Shown here: positions 51,101-63,698 of the stretch, in pieces | How positions within the stretch are numbered: position 1 is the first letter of the stretch | How the letters are laid out: the number at the start of each line of letters is the position of its first letter | Source of the DNA: Cardiocondyla obscurior | Lineage: Eukaryota > Arthropoda > Insecta > Hymenoptera > Formicidae | NCBI RefSeq assembly: GCF_019399895.1 | Contig: NC_091887.1 | Location: forward strand, 620,001-684,000 | Direction: 5' to 3' | Length of the DNA: 64,000 nucleotides | Made by a program: the position numbers and the translations under genes | Notes under the pieces: model-generated | What the model saw: only the letters and a program-made list of their open reading frames with translations | The model's database searches: none | What the model was told of the DNA's origin: nothing

Positions 51101-52620
51101 TATTCGTTTCCCGGCAATTTTCATCTCAATACGATTACCGCGGCGATTTCCGCTGAGTCGCATCGCGAACGCAATTGCTGCCGCGTACATATTAGGATAA
51201 TGCATTTTAGTTAGATAAATGGTTTTGCGCATTATATTACCCGGAAAAATTTACAATGTAATGCAAAGCTGCATTTGAAGACAAATTTCTCTGTCTATGG
51301 GAATTCTGTTCATTAATCTCCGTGAAAAACGTTCTCCGACGAGAGAACTCAATGCGGAAAGTTGTATCGATAAAAGAAAATAAAAAAAAAAAATTGTTTT
51401 CTCGCTCTGCTTCTTTAAGATGAAGACTTAAATGGGAATTATAATTAGGACTAAACGTTGATTGCTTGCCTGCGGAGTTAAGCGGAGGACGTCGCTTTTG
51501 CAAAACTTCCGTTTATCGAATTTAAATCGGACAACAATTTATCTAGCTCTACGAATGATACTTAATTTATAAAGAAATATTCTTATAAAATATTGTTTCA
51601 AGTATCTGAAATAAATACATCTCGACCGCTCTGAAAAAGCACGGCTCAACAGTCGAGAAGTGAAATAATTTGTGGTCTCGAATCGATTGGAGTTCCAATT
51701 AGCTGCAGATATATTAATAAAAATAAAATTGAAAATAATTTGTTTTAAAAGTTAAAACAATTAAAAAATATATATAAAAGAAATAATATTGATTTATCTA
51801 AAAAAAAAAAAAAAAGAATTTATTTAATTCATTTATTTTATTTTCGCGGATGAAAAAGAATTAAAATATTGAGTCGCTTAATTTACTTAAGCTGTAAATA
51901 TTTAAAACAATCTCCTGAAAAAAAAAGATCCTTCTAATCTTGCAAATACGGAGGCGCTTTTTTTTACAGGAAACTTACACATGTTCTGACGTTTTTATTC
52001 TTTCAGGAATGAAGATTCTCTCTGCTCGCGCTGCTGGTCCAGGATCCTAACGGCCACGCGGGGCTGGCGAAGAGCGTTATTTTACCTACCGTTATCCTTC
52101 GTCCTGGCGTGGCGACCCAATAAACTCTGGTTGTCCTATGTCGCGGGTAAGGACGTCGATCCCTTCGACCATATGGTTTCGGAAAAGTTCCATGAGCTCT
52201 TGACCAGTGTGTGTACTTGCAGCTGGACTGTTGGCGATCCTATCCCTGCTACATATTGCATCAAGCGCGCTAGGATATCGTGGTCCTTGCCAGTCGAATG
52301 CCGGTACCGACTCGGTCGGCGAGAGCCTGCTCAACTCCAGGCAGGAAAATTACGACCGATTCGAAGAGGTTCTGGTGAGAATCTAAAAGAAAATCCAACG
52401 AGAAGTCCGTCAGTTAATTTTTATTTTAATTATTTCGTTTTATTTTTTCTTTTTTTTTTTTCTTTACGTTTATTTATCGCATACTTACTATTATTCGTTT
52501 TTCTTATTGGCCCGTATCCATTAATTATTGTCTGTTTCGTTTCACGAGGTGACGGAAGTTCTCGACGACGGTGTGTCAGGACCAGGACGCTGTCCCGGAG
52601 ACAGCGATGGAGAGATATGA
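36192..52620 (+). CDS. TMEM72: TMEM72-like four-helix membrane protein
   Basis: Plus-strand coding exons: 36192-36414, 47452-47512, 49443-49514, 52007-52146, 52223-52374 and 52549-52620. All six join in phase (1, 2, 2, 1, 0) to 239 residues. Hydrophobic segments: TRIVGVSTAIVVCGVGAD (split by the 11-kb intron), VTAASGAIFFLEVTWAITLF, RRALFYLPLSFVLAW and VAGLLAILSLLHIASSALG. The pattern R-(L/I)-(L/V)-G-(I/V)-(S/T)-T-A...GVG-(D/E), a glutamate in helix 2 and W...F.L..S before helix 3 matches human TMEM72 as I remember it. The molecular function of TMEM72 is not established. The start is uncertain: ATG 36192 follows an in-frame stop and has A at -3. ATG 36336 would give a length closer to the family, and an acceptor at 36242 would allow an upstream exon. 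The C-terminal tail is short and polar and may vary. Confidence 0.72.
40502..40523 (+). repeat. poly(T) tract
   Basis: A run of 22 T residues in the first intron of the TMEM72-like gene, with no attached element. Confidence 0.9.
42550..42570. repeat. perfect palindrome, 10-bp arms
   Basis: GTTCGACGTT and AACGTCGAAC flank a single C. The dyad contains ACGT cores typical of bZIP half-sites on each arm. It may bind a dimeric factor or be chance in CpG-rich DNA. Confidence 0.45.
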
Positions 52621-53256
52621 CACGAGCGACGGTCCTCTTGGGCCAGCGAATCCGACGATGATAGCGAGATCGAACAGAGGACGTGCCAAATCGCCACGCT
52701 GTCTTAGTTTTTGACAATATGGACCTCGAATTCGTTGCGTATCAAGAGGAATCAATTGGGCACTGAACACTACACGCGGCAAAAGCAAACGCGAATAGTG
52801 CGGGGAATAATGCCTTTAATATATGTAAATTGAAGCAGCTGTCGTGAGAGATTTAGTTAATGTAAGATTAAATGTAAGACATGTAAGGGTGAAAGAGAGG
52901 GAGAGATTGAATTTATTGATTTATATAAATCTGCGAAAGAGAATAAGTGATGTTAGATATCATATGCTGCGTCTGAAAGAATAACATACGATAATTTATG
53001 TTATACATATCGTTGATTTTTTTTACAAAACATAAGTTAATATATATACATATATATATAGATATATAAAATAGATGTACATCAAAAAATTGCATACAAT
53101 TTGTTAGAAATGTATATATATTATAACAGCAGTAGAAGATTTTTTAAAATGATTACTTTTTGTAAACAGGAAGCTTTCTATACTTTAAATAATACGTTTC
53201 CTTATTTTATGTTACAATGTTAAAGCGTATAAAAAAAACTTAATATAAGATTTTCA

Positions 53257-53267
53257 AATAAAATAAA
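53257..53267 (+). terminator. overlapping poly(A) signals of the TMEM72-like gene
   Basis: Two AATAAA hexamers overlap here, about 640 bp after the stop. The DNA between 52,621 and 53,256 is AT-rich, lacks other coding signal and is read as 3' UTR. Confidence 0.5.
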
Positions 53268-53965
53268 GATGCTTTGTGATTGCAATTTAATTTTTTAAAT
53301 TATTTAATATTAGAAGAAACCATGCGCGCGCTACACGCTATTTTTTAAAAGATCCCAATGCCATCAACTTACTCCTACTTTCCTGTCACTTCCGAGCGTT
53401 TTCGGAGCCTTCGCGGTGCGAGTGACGCTTTTTAATATAGGACACTATATTTTGTTAGTTCTGAAAAAATCTGCTACGAGCCTCCACCGTCGTTCGTTGC
53501 CTCCAAATCGAAAAATCGTCAGGACTGTTCGGACGTCGGGATTTAATTTTGAGGTTATAAACATCGATGACTGTAAGAAATAGACGCATGTGAAAGAAGA
53601 AAAACGCTCATTTTGCGTTTGTATATAATAGTAAAATGTAAGTAAATGTGTGCTGCGCGTATTTAATTTATGTGATTTATAATAGACGACGAACGCGATG
53701 CGAATCAAATGTGTCTACTCCGTTTCTTAGCCAGATGCTCCGGTTATCGCGATATACCTTTTAAGATTCTCGCGGAATATTATCACTAAAGCAGTATACT
53801 ATAGTTGATAAAATTTCTCATAAAAGTTTCAAATATAACAAGAATCTTTTTAAGACCACTTTTCATTCATCGTTACTGTTTCAGATTGTAGCATCGAAAG
53901 CAAAAAAAAAAAAAAATTACACAATAAAATTTCTTGTAAAATAAATGTAATGAATTAATTTCATT

Positions 53966-55980
53966 ATGGATCGCTATTTAATCAATCAATATGAAGGCTC
54001 TGAAACTATGGAGGCATACCCACATGTCTCTAGTCCAGAAATGTTTGACAGTGATACCGAAAGTGATATAAATAACAAAAATGTGGCAACGTTAGTTAAC
54101 GATAGCGTAGTGGCAGCGATTCCACCTCAAGGACCTACTCAGGCTGAATTAATTGCAAAGTCGGACAGTTACAGGCTAGTTAAAATTAATAAGTATTTAA
54201 GCGGCGTCCCGCCGCCGCCAAGGCACACGACGTGCCAGAGCGACTGCTCAGATTTCTTACAGCACATTTACGAAAATCGTCAATTGTTCTATAATGGGTA
54301 TCCGTTGTCTAATGAAAAATTGGAGGTCAGCGAAAGCACGAAATCTAAGGAGGAAGAAGCTACGGAAACTAATGACGAAAATATTTCTTATCAAAGCACA
54401 AAAAATATTCCGAGCAATTTAACTAATGCTCTTGACAACACTTGTAATTCGGTAATTGACGATGCAAGAGATACCAAATTAAGCACGGACTATAGCAATA
54501 ACTCTAATGTACAACGCAGTGTTTCTAAGAAGACAGAAAATGTGGTTAATGCTAACTCGGCTAAAGACACGATTAAAGTTTCATCAATTGTAGATAATTC
54601 AGACGTACCTCGCAAGCAATCTCCCCTTCTTTATTACACAATTAATGAAGAAGAGGTTAAAACATTGGCATGGCCTCAGGCTTACTTCCATAAATTTCAT
54701 GGCATACAGTGAGTACATACTCTTTGTCTTCTGTAAAATATTTAATTTCTTTTAGCATCATTATTATCTTTTATTTTATTTTAGTTATAACAGAAGCAGA
54801 ACTGTGGAAGAGTTCGAAAATTTAACAGTCAAGCTGTGTGAAAGGTATATAGGAGCCGAGACACAGTCTACATGTAATATATGGCTCTCGAAACAGTTAC
54901 CGGGAAGTGCTAGAAAGCGAAGTTTATTAACAAAACGCGGAAATGGTCAAAGCCCGGAAAAGAGATTGATGCATTTAGCCAGACGACGTAGAACTTTTTG
55001 CAGTGCTAATCTGCAAGGATTGGGACTCACTGACAAAAGGCAATTAATGATACCGATCAAGTACGTATCTTTCTGAATGCGACAGTAATTAACAGAACTT
55101 GTATTAATATATTAAATGTAAATTTTTATATAAAACAGGAAACTCACAAATAAGAAAGGGAAAAGTCCAAGAGGTAAAAGTCTACGTGGTAAAAGCCCGA
55201 GAGGCAAGAGTCCTCGGGGTAAAAGTCCACGGAGTTCGGCAAAGAAAAAAGTGGTTCGAAGATTAGTACTGGACGAATCAAATACGTGTAAATCTAAGCT
55301 GGAAACTTCGAAACGCGCATTATTTCAAAGTCCTCCGTCAGATCATCCTGGTCCTAGCAAATTATTAAGTACAAATAACACGGAAACTCAAAAAATTAAG
55401 CGCGTTCTATTTTCAACGCCGCAAAAAAATGAGTCTGAAGACGTAAAGCAAACGTCTTCGCGAGAGGAAAGTAGGAAAAGAAAGTGCGAAGAAGAGTTGC
55501 AGGGACCGCGATTAAAGTGGCCGAAAAGTTTATCATTTGATTGCACACACGAATTGAAAAACACCTCCAAGATTATGTGGGACAGACATTCATCGAGCAG
55601 TGTTCTTTCGAAAAATGAAACTTCGTTTAATCAAGAAAAAAACGAACTAAGCAACACTCATAAAAAGGTATGTATTGCTGAGTTTTCTATTCGTTTTAAA
55701 TTGTACACTTTGATAGAACTTAATTATAATTCTTTATTTTTTTACTTGTTTATAGAAATTACTTTGGGCAGTAGCTGAGGCTTTACGAAGTAAAGGCATT
55801 GGCATGAATCACCCGAAGTTTAAACAATACGCTGCAAACTTGGCGCGTACGGTAAAGAAATTTATGCCCGATCTTGGAAACAAAAATATTCCGCGGAAGC
55901 CTGGAAGTACAAGTGATCGCATGCTGAAATTAGCCAAACATCACGTATTATTTCTTATTGATACTAGACCGATGGATTGA
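53966..55980 (+). CDS. unrecognised 590-aa basic protein with KSPRG repeats
   Basis: Plus-strand exons: 53966-54708, 54785-55060, 55139-55667 and 55756-55980. Donors GTGAGT, GTACGT and GTATGT and the acceptors join in phase to 591 codons including TGA. Residues 1-250 are polar, with IPPQGPTQAELIAKSDSY and a proline cluster (SGVPPPPR). A more ordered part follows, with WPQAYFHKFHGI, TVEEFENLTVKLCERYIGA and a basic RRRRTFCSANLQGLGL. Next comes a KSPRG repeat, then a lysine/arginine-rich region with several SP/TP sites. The last 75 residues are helical: LLWAVAEALRSKGIGMNHP, KQYAANLARTVKKFMPDL, then LKLAKHHVLFLID. No signal peptide or membrane helix; nuclear location is inferred. The C-terminal GI..HP.F helix pattern recalls the C-terminal domain of MTBP, the Treslin partner in replication origin firing, but only from memory. 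The start is preceded by AT-rich DNA and gives the longest frame. Confidence 0.85.
55161..55232 (+). repeat. 15-bp tandem repeat coding KSPRG
   Basis: Units at 55161-55175, 55176-55190, 55191-55205, 55206-55220 and a partial 55221-55232. Each is AA(A/G)AG(T/C)-C.(N)-(A/C)G(N)-GG(T/C) and encodes KSPRG, KSLRG, KSPRG, KSPRG and KSPR(S). Third-position differences show the array is not brand new. The motif resembles DNA-binding or CDK-type S-P-basic repeats. Confidence 0.9.
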
Positions 55981-56142
55981 CAGTATTCGTTAATACGATT
56001 AGTAAAATTTAAGTCGTAATTATAAGTTGAGAAATTAGCCTTTTCGGCAAATAGGACATTATTAAAATGACCAAACCAATGGGTGCTTGTATTCTTAACC
56101 GACATGTGTTTGAACTATGACTTTTATATAACTTAATATTAA

Positions 56143-56148
56143 AATAAA
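56143..56148 (+). terminator. poly(A) signal of the 590-aa protein gene
   Basis: AATAAA 163 bp after the stop. The nearest minus-strand AATAAA that could serve TACC is at 56233-56228, so the two convergent transcripts end close together or overlap. Confidence 0.5.
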
Positions 56149-56473
56149 ATGTGTTATAATATTTAAAGCAAGATACAAACGTGGGATTGTATGTTGTCAC
56201 ATCCACATGCAGGGTATTGAAACATTTTTTATTGTATAAATGAAAATGTGTTTTTAAGCATAGTTTTTAATAGCTTTAAAATAGTTATATTTCACAACTT
56301 ATAAATAATTAATAAAAGGCGTTTTTCTGAAGTAAAACGCAAGTTGCAATAACTTTACGAGTTTATGCACGTATTCATACATCAATCGTATCTAACATAT
56401 GTTGTATTTAAAACAGTGAAGGACAAGTAAAAAAATAAAGACTAATCGCGCCGTAATCGCGATAATTTTGTTT

Positions 56474-59400
56474 TCATTCCGAGTTTCCGTGACCGACCCT
56501 CGCTATAAGTTCGTCTAAAATCTTTGTAAGTTCTTCGTTCTCCTTGGTTTTCTGTTCTACCAGTTCGGCGAGCGAGTTGCTCTTAAGTTCTGCTTTCTTT
56601 ATCATCGCATGCAGCTTTACAGTTTCCGCTTCGTGCTGCTTCCGTATTCCGTCTAACTCAAGATTAGCTCTAAAATGTAAAAAAAATTCATTAATACATA
56701 TTTTCCTAAAAAAAAAAAAAAAAAAGCATGGCAATACTATCTCAAATTATATCGATTATACTTTTCTAATTGAGTCATCGCGTGTCCTTTGAGTTGCTCA
56801 TATCGCGCTTCTAGCGTTTTTATTGTTTCAACGTTTTCCTGGATACTTTCTTTTAATACAGTTTCATTATTTTTATACACCGATACAACTCCTTTAAGTC
56901 TCTCATATTTTTGGTGCACATCGTTAAATGCTGCCTCCGTATTGGTGAGATGATGGTTTGCAGCTTGCAGTTCCTCTTGTAATTTTGCCTTATCTTTTTC
57001 CCGTGCCGTTGTTAATCTACTGATCGTTTTTTCGTATTCTTCCACAACAACCCTAAATCAAATATTGTCATATTTTACTTAAGATGTATAATAATGATAT
57101 ATAAATTTAAATCGACTTGAGCGAATTACTTACGCAATATTATTAGTTTTATTTTCTTTTTCTTGTGCCATTTGCGCTTGTAACTTGTTGATCTTTTCCT
57201 GGAAAGTTGCCTTCTGTCTTTCCAATTCTTCCTCATAATCTTTCTTTTGTTTTTCTAATACTTCGCGTTCCTTTTTCTGCTTCTCCAATGCTTCTTCTAA
57301 CTGCAGTACCGTCGTTTTTACAAGCGTAAGTTCTTTGCTCATATCTACATCGATGAGTGGTGCATTAGATTTAGGCTCTTCTGCTGGTTCCTCCTGAAAA
57401 AATTTATTAATATGAAATAAATACATAATAATTTAAAATGCATATAACAGTTGCGAAATATTTTTTTGCTTACATTTTTATCCTTAACTTCCTCTAACTT
57501 TTGCACTGGTGTGTTGGGAAGAGGACTATAAAAAAGCAATCTGTCTATAGCTGCTATGGCGGGATTCCGTTTCGGTGTATCAACGTCAGCAAGTGGTGAT
57601 TCATTTTTGCTATTCTTTTCTTCATTAATCGTTTGGACATTCCCTTGCGGCAACATGTTGGCGTTCGAGACCAATGGATCAAATTTAACATACAATGATT
57701 CTGTTCTCAGGCGGTTAGCATGCGTATTATTACTTCGTGCTAATAAGAAATCGAAGGTCGAGGGATCTTCGAAAACTGAAAATAATAATGTTTAAAAAAT
57801 TATTAATGTAATAATAAAATTGCTAAGAAAAAAGAAAAGGAGCTTTTAATGCACTTACTTGCGGGTGTCGCAGTAACAAAATTATCGAGATCGTCTGTGA
57901 AGTCCAACGAGGGATTAAGTATATCATTCGTAACTTTGTCTACCGGGGACTGAATATCCTTCAAATACGACGGTTCGTTTAACGTGGTACTCTGTCGTTG
58001 AGGCTTAAACTTTTCGTATTGCTCTTCATTCAATTCCTCGAAGTTCAAGTCCACTTCTTGTAAAGTAAGCGTACGATCTAAATCTTCAGTGGGATTTTCG
58101 CTTTTAGCAGGACAACACAATTGTGGATCTTCTACAGGTAATGCTTCCGAGGCGCAATCGTTTCTTTGCTTCTCGTTAGGTGTAATTACGACGGCTGTAT
58201 CGCTCGACGAAACGGTAGTTGTTACATTCAGCTGATCGTCGTTTTCACTATTCGCCGCAGCTGTACTGTCTATATTACATTTTTCTATAATTACAGTTTC
58301 TGACAGATTATACTGTTTTTCTATAACGTGAGTCTCGTTACATGTGGCAGCTTCTTTTTTAGATAGTTCCTGTATCTCGTTCACTACTACGTTATTCTCT
58401 GTTTCCAAATCTTTCTTATCGATACTCGTTTGCAAGTTCTCGACTTCTGATGTATTTGATTCTACAGTACTGGTCTCGTTTAGCGATTGTGTATTATCTT
58501 CTCGATGTAATATAATGCAACTATCTAACTGAGGTTCTTGCTCTTTATTAGTTTCGGTCCTCTTCTCTTCAACAACAGAATTATTTATAGTCTGCGACGG
58601 TGCATCAAGATTGTCGACAGACGACAATTCTGCTGATATATCCGGCTTAATCTCCGATCCGGAAACCTGTACTCCGGAACTCGTTTCTTTCGTTTTAATA
58701 ACAGTATCGTCTAACTCAGATATATTGGTTACACTAGATGACGAAACATCTGCGTGTGGTGCTAATGAAAAAGTGGACGGAACAGAAATTTCAACAGGAT
58801 ACAATTGTGGATTTTCTACAGATAATATTTCGGAGGTGCAATCGTTTCCTTGCTTCTCGTTAGATGTAATTACGTTGAAAGTTGTATCGCTAGACGAAAC
58901 AGTGGTTTCTACATTCAGCTGATCGTTGTTTTCACTACTTGTCGGCAGTGAATCCTTTGCAATATCGTTCGCTACGTTGCACGCTTCAGCCTCGTTCACT
59001 GTGTCAGCACTTTCTTGCGGTGGAACGTTCTCTCCCGAAAAAAGATGAGAAGTCGCGGGTTGTGACTCTTGTACAGGTAATCTATTGCTAGGCAATTCTA
59101 AGCTAGGCGTTTCATTTAAAGATGCTTCGTGAGACGGAGAACTCTTTAACACTTGCGTTTCATTGCCAGCGTTATCCAATAAATCTTCATTAAGGGAAGA
59201 CTCGCTTGTGGGAAATGGTATCTCGTCTATAGCCGACCTGAAAGTCTGATCTTGACTGAGATCCTGATCCTGAAGATCGCACTCGGACTCCAAATGGATA
59301 TCCGCGCACGCAAGAATCAGATCCTCAACACCAGGTATGTTGGAGTTTATGTACGATGTATCCACGTCATCTACAATCTCAGATGTCGAATCGAGACATA

Positions 59401-59881
59401 TACCGCTGCTGCTTTTGGTGCTAAAAGCGCTGCTGAGACTGTGGAAACTGCTGGCCGAAGAAAGACTCTCCCGAGCTAAGTAGATATTCTCCGACGTCGA
59501 TCCTACATCGGCAAACTCGCGGGCGAAGCGAACTTTAATCTCATGCTCTGTTTTCGCAGCAGTCACAGGATTATCGTTGCCGCTCTAAAAAAAAAAAGAA
59601 CATTAGTATTAAGACATTAAAGCATTCCACAAGAGTACTATTTTTTTTTTTTTTTTAAGTCAAGCACTCGTTAAACACACAATCGTTGTTCTACGATTTT
59701 TTTTTATTTTAATACAAGGCAGAAAAATATTCTTCACGTCCGTCCTGCAACTTTTACTAAAATAAAAAAAAAAAAATAAGCTTTTTAACTTCTTTTTTTG
59801 TCGAAAATATACCGCCGGTATGGGCGAAGGAGACTTTTCCGCGCTCACGGAACGATGAAAAAGTTTGTTAATGTATTCCAT
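56474..59881 (-). CDS. tacc: TACC (transforming acidic coiled-coil) protein, complete
   Basis: Minus-strand exons: 59881-59813, 59584-57859, 57775-57474, 57393-57134, 57052-56762 and 56669-56474; phases agree and give 947 residues. TACC proteins bind XMAP215/Msps, Aurora A and clathrin to stabilise spindle and centrosomal microtubules. The C-terminal coiled coil begins near residue 700 (MSKELTLVKTTVLQLEEAL) and runs to the end. It includes ERLKGVVSVYKNNE, EARYEQLKGHAMTQLEK and the closing LVEQKTKENEELTKILDELI, all typical of the TACC domain. Upstream, SLYVKFDPLV and RLLFYSP are short conserved motifs near the start of the TACC core. The long second exon is acidic, serine-rich and disordered, and holds a near-duplicate segment. 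The start ATG gives MEYINKLFHRSVSAEKSPSP. Convergent with the basic-protein gene. Confidence 0.93.
58111..58252 (-). repeat. internal duplication in TACC, downstream copy
   Basis: About 143 bp nearly identical to 58798-58941, 687 bp away within the same exon and in the same frame. It encodes DQLNVTTTVSSSDTAV followed by NEKQRNDCASE and VEDPQL. See the partner copy. Confidence 0.85.
58798..58941 (-). repeat. internal duplication in TACC, upstream copy
   Basis: Partner of 58111-58252. It encodes DQLNVETTVSSSDTTF, NEKQGNDCTSE and VENPQL. Most differences are single substitutions, which points to a fairly recent in-frame duplication inside the disordered region. Confidence 0.85.
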
Positions 59882-62800
59882 ATTATGGCAGTCGCCGCCG
59901 ATCTGCGATCTGCGAAATGTCTATGCTTACTGACGATTTTGCGACTACGTCTCTAAGTCAGCTGACAGTGTGAGGTTTGACTTTTCGTAAAAGAAATTGC
60001 GCAATCACTTCACGCCCAGGCTAATTATAAGTCACTGGGAGGGAAAGGCTTTTTGCCAGTTCCGCTCGCTTGTGCACGACGACAGTTACGGAAGTACACG
60101 TCTTAAAGACCAGCTGCTGTTATCGGGCAATCGGGCAAAGTGCTGATAATTATGGACACTTGTTAATTTGTGGCACGGTGCGATATGAACAATGTTATAA
60201 GGTGCGGCATTATTATATATCAGAAAATTACCGTTAAAAGATTTCCCATGACTTCTCCACAAACTTCCACCTTTGATTTCCATTAATAACACATAACACG
60301 GTCCCATATTTTCGCTCGGGATCAAAGAAGGCGGTTTCACTTTCCCCGTGTTTATATCCTTGGCACGATTATTTCTATTACCGAAGAAATATACCGCGCC
60401 GGAATAATTTCGAAATTAATACAAACTAGCACACGCTATCTTGACTTAAAAAAAAAAATACTTGGGAGTATAATGTATCAATTTAAAATAAAATTATTTT
60501 TTTAACTATAAACTAAACGATACAAAAAGTAGGATATGTCAGTGATATGTTAGTGATATTGGGGGAAAAAAAAACGTGAGTCCTTTAACAATTTTAACGT
60601 TTAACAAGTGTATGAAGTTACTCTAACCCAGTGTTCTATTTGAGGATTAATCCTCATTCAAGTGTCTGTTTCCTTTTTTTTATTTCCTACGATGTGCATA
60701 ACGATATTTTTTACGCTTTTAATTTCTTCAAATACTTAGCGTAATCATAATCATGAATAAAGCAGACAATATAATTGATTATTACTCGAACGAATCAGTT
60801 TCTTTACGTTATTCAACTTTATATTTATATATTTATTATATATTTATCTTTAAAGATAGAAATAATTATTTGTCAGTTTTATTCTTTGGCTTGTAATAAT
60901 AATGATATAGTATAGTCACAACAATATTAATAACAACAACAACGATATAATTATTTATAACTAAATAATAATATTAATTTTAAGATTTCGTCGCCGGACG
61001 AAATCATACCGGGGCGAATTAATTTTTTCTTTTTCAGCCTAAATAAGATCAACGAATGGAACATACGGCGTGAGGCACGAGAGTCTCGTTTACTACAAAA
61101 CGCAATTCCCTCGCAATCCTTATTCGGCGTGTTCTTGACACCGTCGAGAATACAACGCAACCGCCGGAATGACTCATTCTTATTTAACCGCGCTAAAGGA
61201 GGCCTCTCATCGCCACCGCGGGGTGTGTCTCTCTTTTTCCCTCTCATCCCTCAAACGATAAGATGCGGCGCGATAAACCGAGCCTCTCTTTAGCTTTTCA
61301 ACTCGTACTTAACGGCGGCACTTGACACTTCGACGTCGTTCACGTCTCCCAGTTACTTCGGGTAAGACGAGCGCGTACCAGAAAAGCGTCGTTAACGAGG
61401 CACACGCGATCCTCTATCGCGCTATTATCAATATCTCGGCAACGGTGAATTATAGAAATCGCGAAGCGAAAATCCGGAATGTTGTGCGATCTTGATAATA
61501 GAAATTAATTAACGAAAGAAAGAGTACGTTAAAAAGATAATAAATAATAATAAATAAATAAATAACAGCGAAATAATAATAATAGTAATTGTTATAAATT
61601 ATTATTATACATAATAGCGATAAATCGTTAAGAACGGAGAGAGAAGGCAACGAGAGTGAGAGAAAGAGCGAGGCGAGCAGAAAAAGAGGGAGGGAAGGAG
61701 GGCACGGGAGGAAAAAAAAAAATGAACGGAAGAAAACGAGGAGAAGGCAAGGAAAAAGGCGTTTAATTAACAAAACGACCAGGTATCGAATCAAGTTTTT
61801 CCTAATCGATCGAAGCACACGGCACCCATCCCCGTGACATATATTCAAAGCCGCGCGTTGGAAGGCACCGACCACAAGGCAGGTCTCGACGATAAAACGT
61901 CCCGATTCTGAGAAGAGGAGAACGCTCGCGCGAGAAAAAACGGGGCCGAGAAGAGGACTCCGCGACGGGAGATGAATGGCAGGTATATCTCCTCTCCCGT
62001 CGAAATTCTAATATTAGCCCGCCGCGCTTCCTAGTCGATACTCCAGCGACTTCGTCCACCACCAGCACCGCCACTGGCACACAACTATCGCTATCATCAC
62101 TACCGCCGCCGTCCGTGTGTTGGACCCGACAGACACACTCACCGCGGCGCGACGCGTGCACATACGCGGAACCAGCACGCGCGAAGGAGCCGCCGCGGAG
62201 AAAAGGATAAGATAACGGGGTAACCGCCTCACCTTCTGCCGAGTATAAATCCGAGATCCTGGGCCGCGAGGACGAGCCTTACATTAGACGGATGCCACGC
62301 GTCGTACGGACTTCCGGTTGCAGAGGCTGCATCGCGAGTAACATCGTCGACGCCGTGCCACGGTGATGTGTACTAGCACTAGCTGCACCGAGCCATACCG
62401 TCCGGCCGCGCACACGCCGTACGGACATTATGCCGCAAAGATCACCAACTATGGAAGTGGTGGGAACAGGATTCTCAGCCATCGCGCGCCGCGTAAGGCT
62501 TATTACACAACACGCGGACCGAGGGGGAGGGCAACGAGGTGGGACTTCAATGCGTCGGAATTCCGTTCGCTCGCGTTGCTATTGCGTACTGTTGCGGCCC
62601 GGTCATTCATTGTCCATTGTCTCCCGATTGTTCTGCATTTCGTACTTTACTGCGCGCCGGCACGAGGGCTCGCTGCGAGACAAAAGGTGATTAATCGAAC
62701 GGAACCGGAGATAAGAATTCCAACGCACTCCGATTCCTTTTCTTGTTAAGTCCGCATTGTGTAATAAGCCTAAGAATCGTGAGACGCGACGTGACCAACC

Positions 62801-63315
62801 GGCGTGGCGCTATCTGGAGCGATAGAGACACACTCGGTGGAGGAACGTCGCGTGATAAGACGAGTACGAGGGGACCCCGGAAACGTTTCGAGCCAAGTGT
62901 CGAAGAATTCTTGAGCGAATTCCGATGTTGCGGTTGAATATCGAGTGTACATGCATGTGTGTTTTTTTTCTTTTTTTTTTTAGGGGACACTATTCGACGC
63001 GGGTTAACACCCTCGACATAAAACATAAAAAGACACACAGCAAAATAAAGTATTTACATTTTATAAACATTTCGAATTACACTGTATAATATAAAGCAAT
63101 TTGAAAATTTAACAAATGCAAAAAAATATCTTTAAAAAATATATACATTAATTTTAATAATAATCGTAATTTTAAAAAATAAAAAAATATGAAAAATATA
63201 AGAACAGATGTGTCGAATCAAAACCAAAGTTATCTAATTATAAACCAACATGTTTCTTACACACATACACGTACACGCGTAAAAAAAAATTGTTTCCTGC
63301 GTGGCGGAAAACGCA
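59882..63315. other. non-coding DNA upstream of TACC, CpG-rich from 61 kb
   Basis: The TACC promoter should lie in the first few hundred bases. No coding exon was supported. AAT-rich simple sequence occurs at about 61,535-61,620. From 61.6 to 62.9 kb the DNA is CpG-rich with overlapping frames on both strands, which could be a promoter of another gene, but no start or splice chain was found. Confidence 0.5.
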
Positions 63316-63316
63316 A

Positions 63317-63322
63317 TTTATT
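63317..63322 (-). terminator. poly(A) signal of the right-edge gene
   Basis: Minus-strand AATAAA about 380 bp beyond the stop at 63699. A plausible 3' end for the partial gene at the right edge. Confidence 0.35.
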
Positions 63323-63698
63323 TTTGTTTCTACTTCTTGAGAGATACCGAGTTTATTTATAGAAATACTCCAGTCTGACTGTCAGTCGCAGAAATGAAGA
63401 AGGAAGCGTGAAAGAGGATACAAAGAGAACAGACGGACAATAAGAACCGAATGCAGACATCCTTTCCTGCCTTTTTCAAGGCGAATTATTAATTCCATGC
63501 AAACGGTGGGATTAAAAAATAAAATCGCGAACATTTTAGCTTTCCTCGGTGTCATCGGAATGACTCTCTCCGAAGAACAAAAGCAAGAAAGAAATTAAGT
63601 AAAGACAGAAGGAAAAAAAATAGAAAAATAATTGTCAAGTACCTTTTGTTGGCATGAATGATTTTGCGACGAATTGTGTAGAGTTGCAGTTATTTCTT

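Noticed and set aside
61450..61875. 141-codon minus-strand ORF rich in L, F and S
   Set aside because: Translation of AAT and GA simple sequence; low complexity, not a membrane protein gene.
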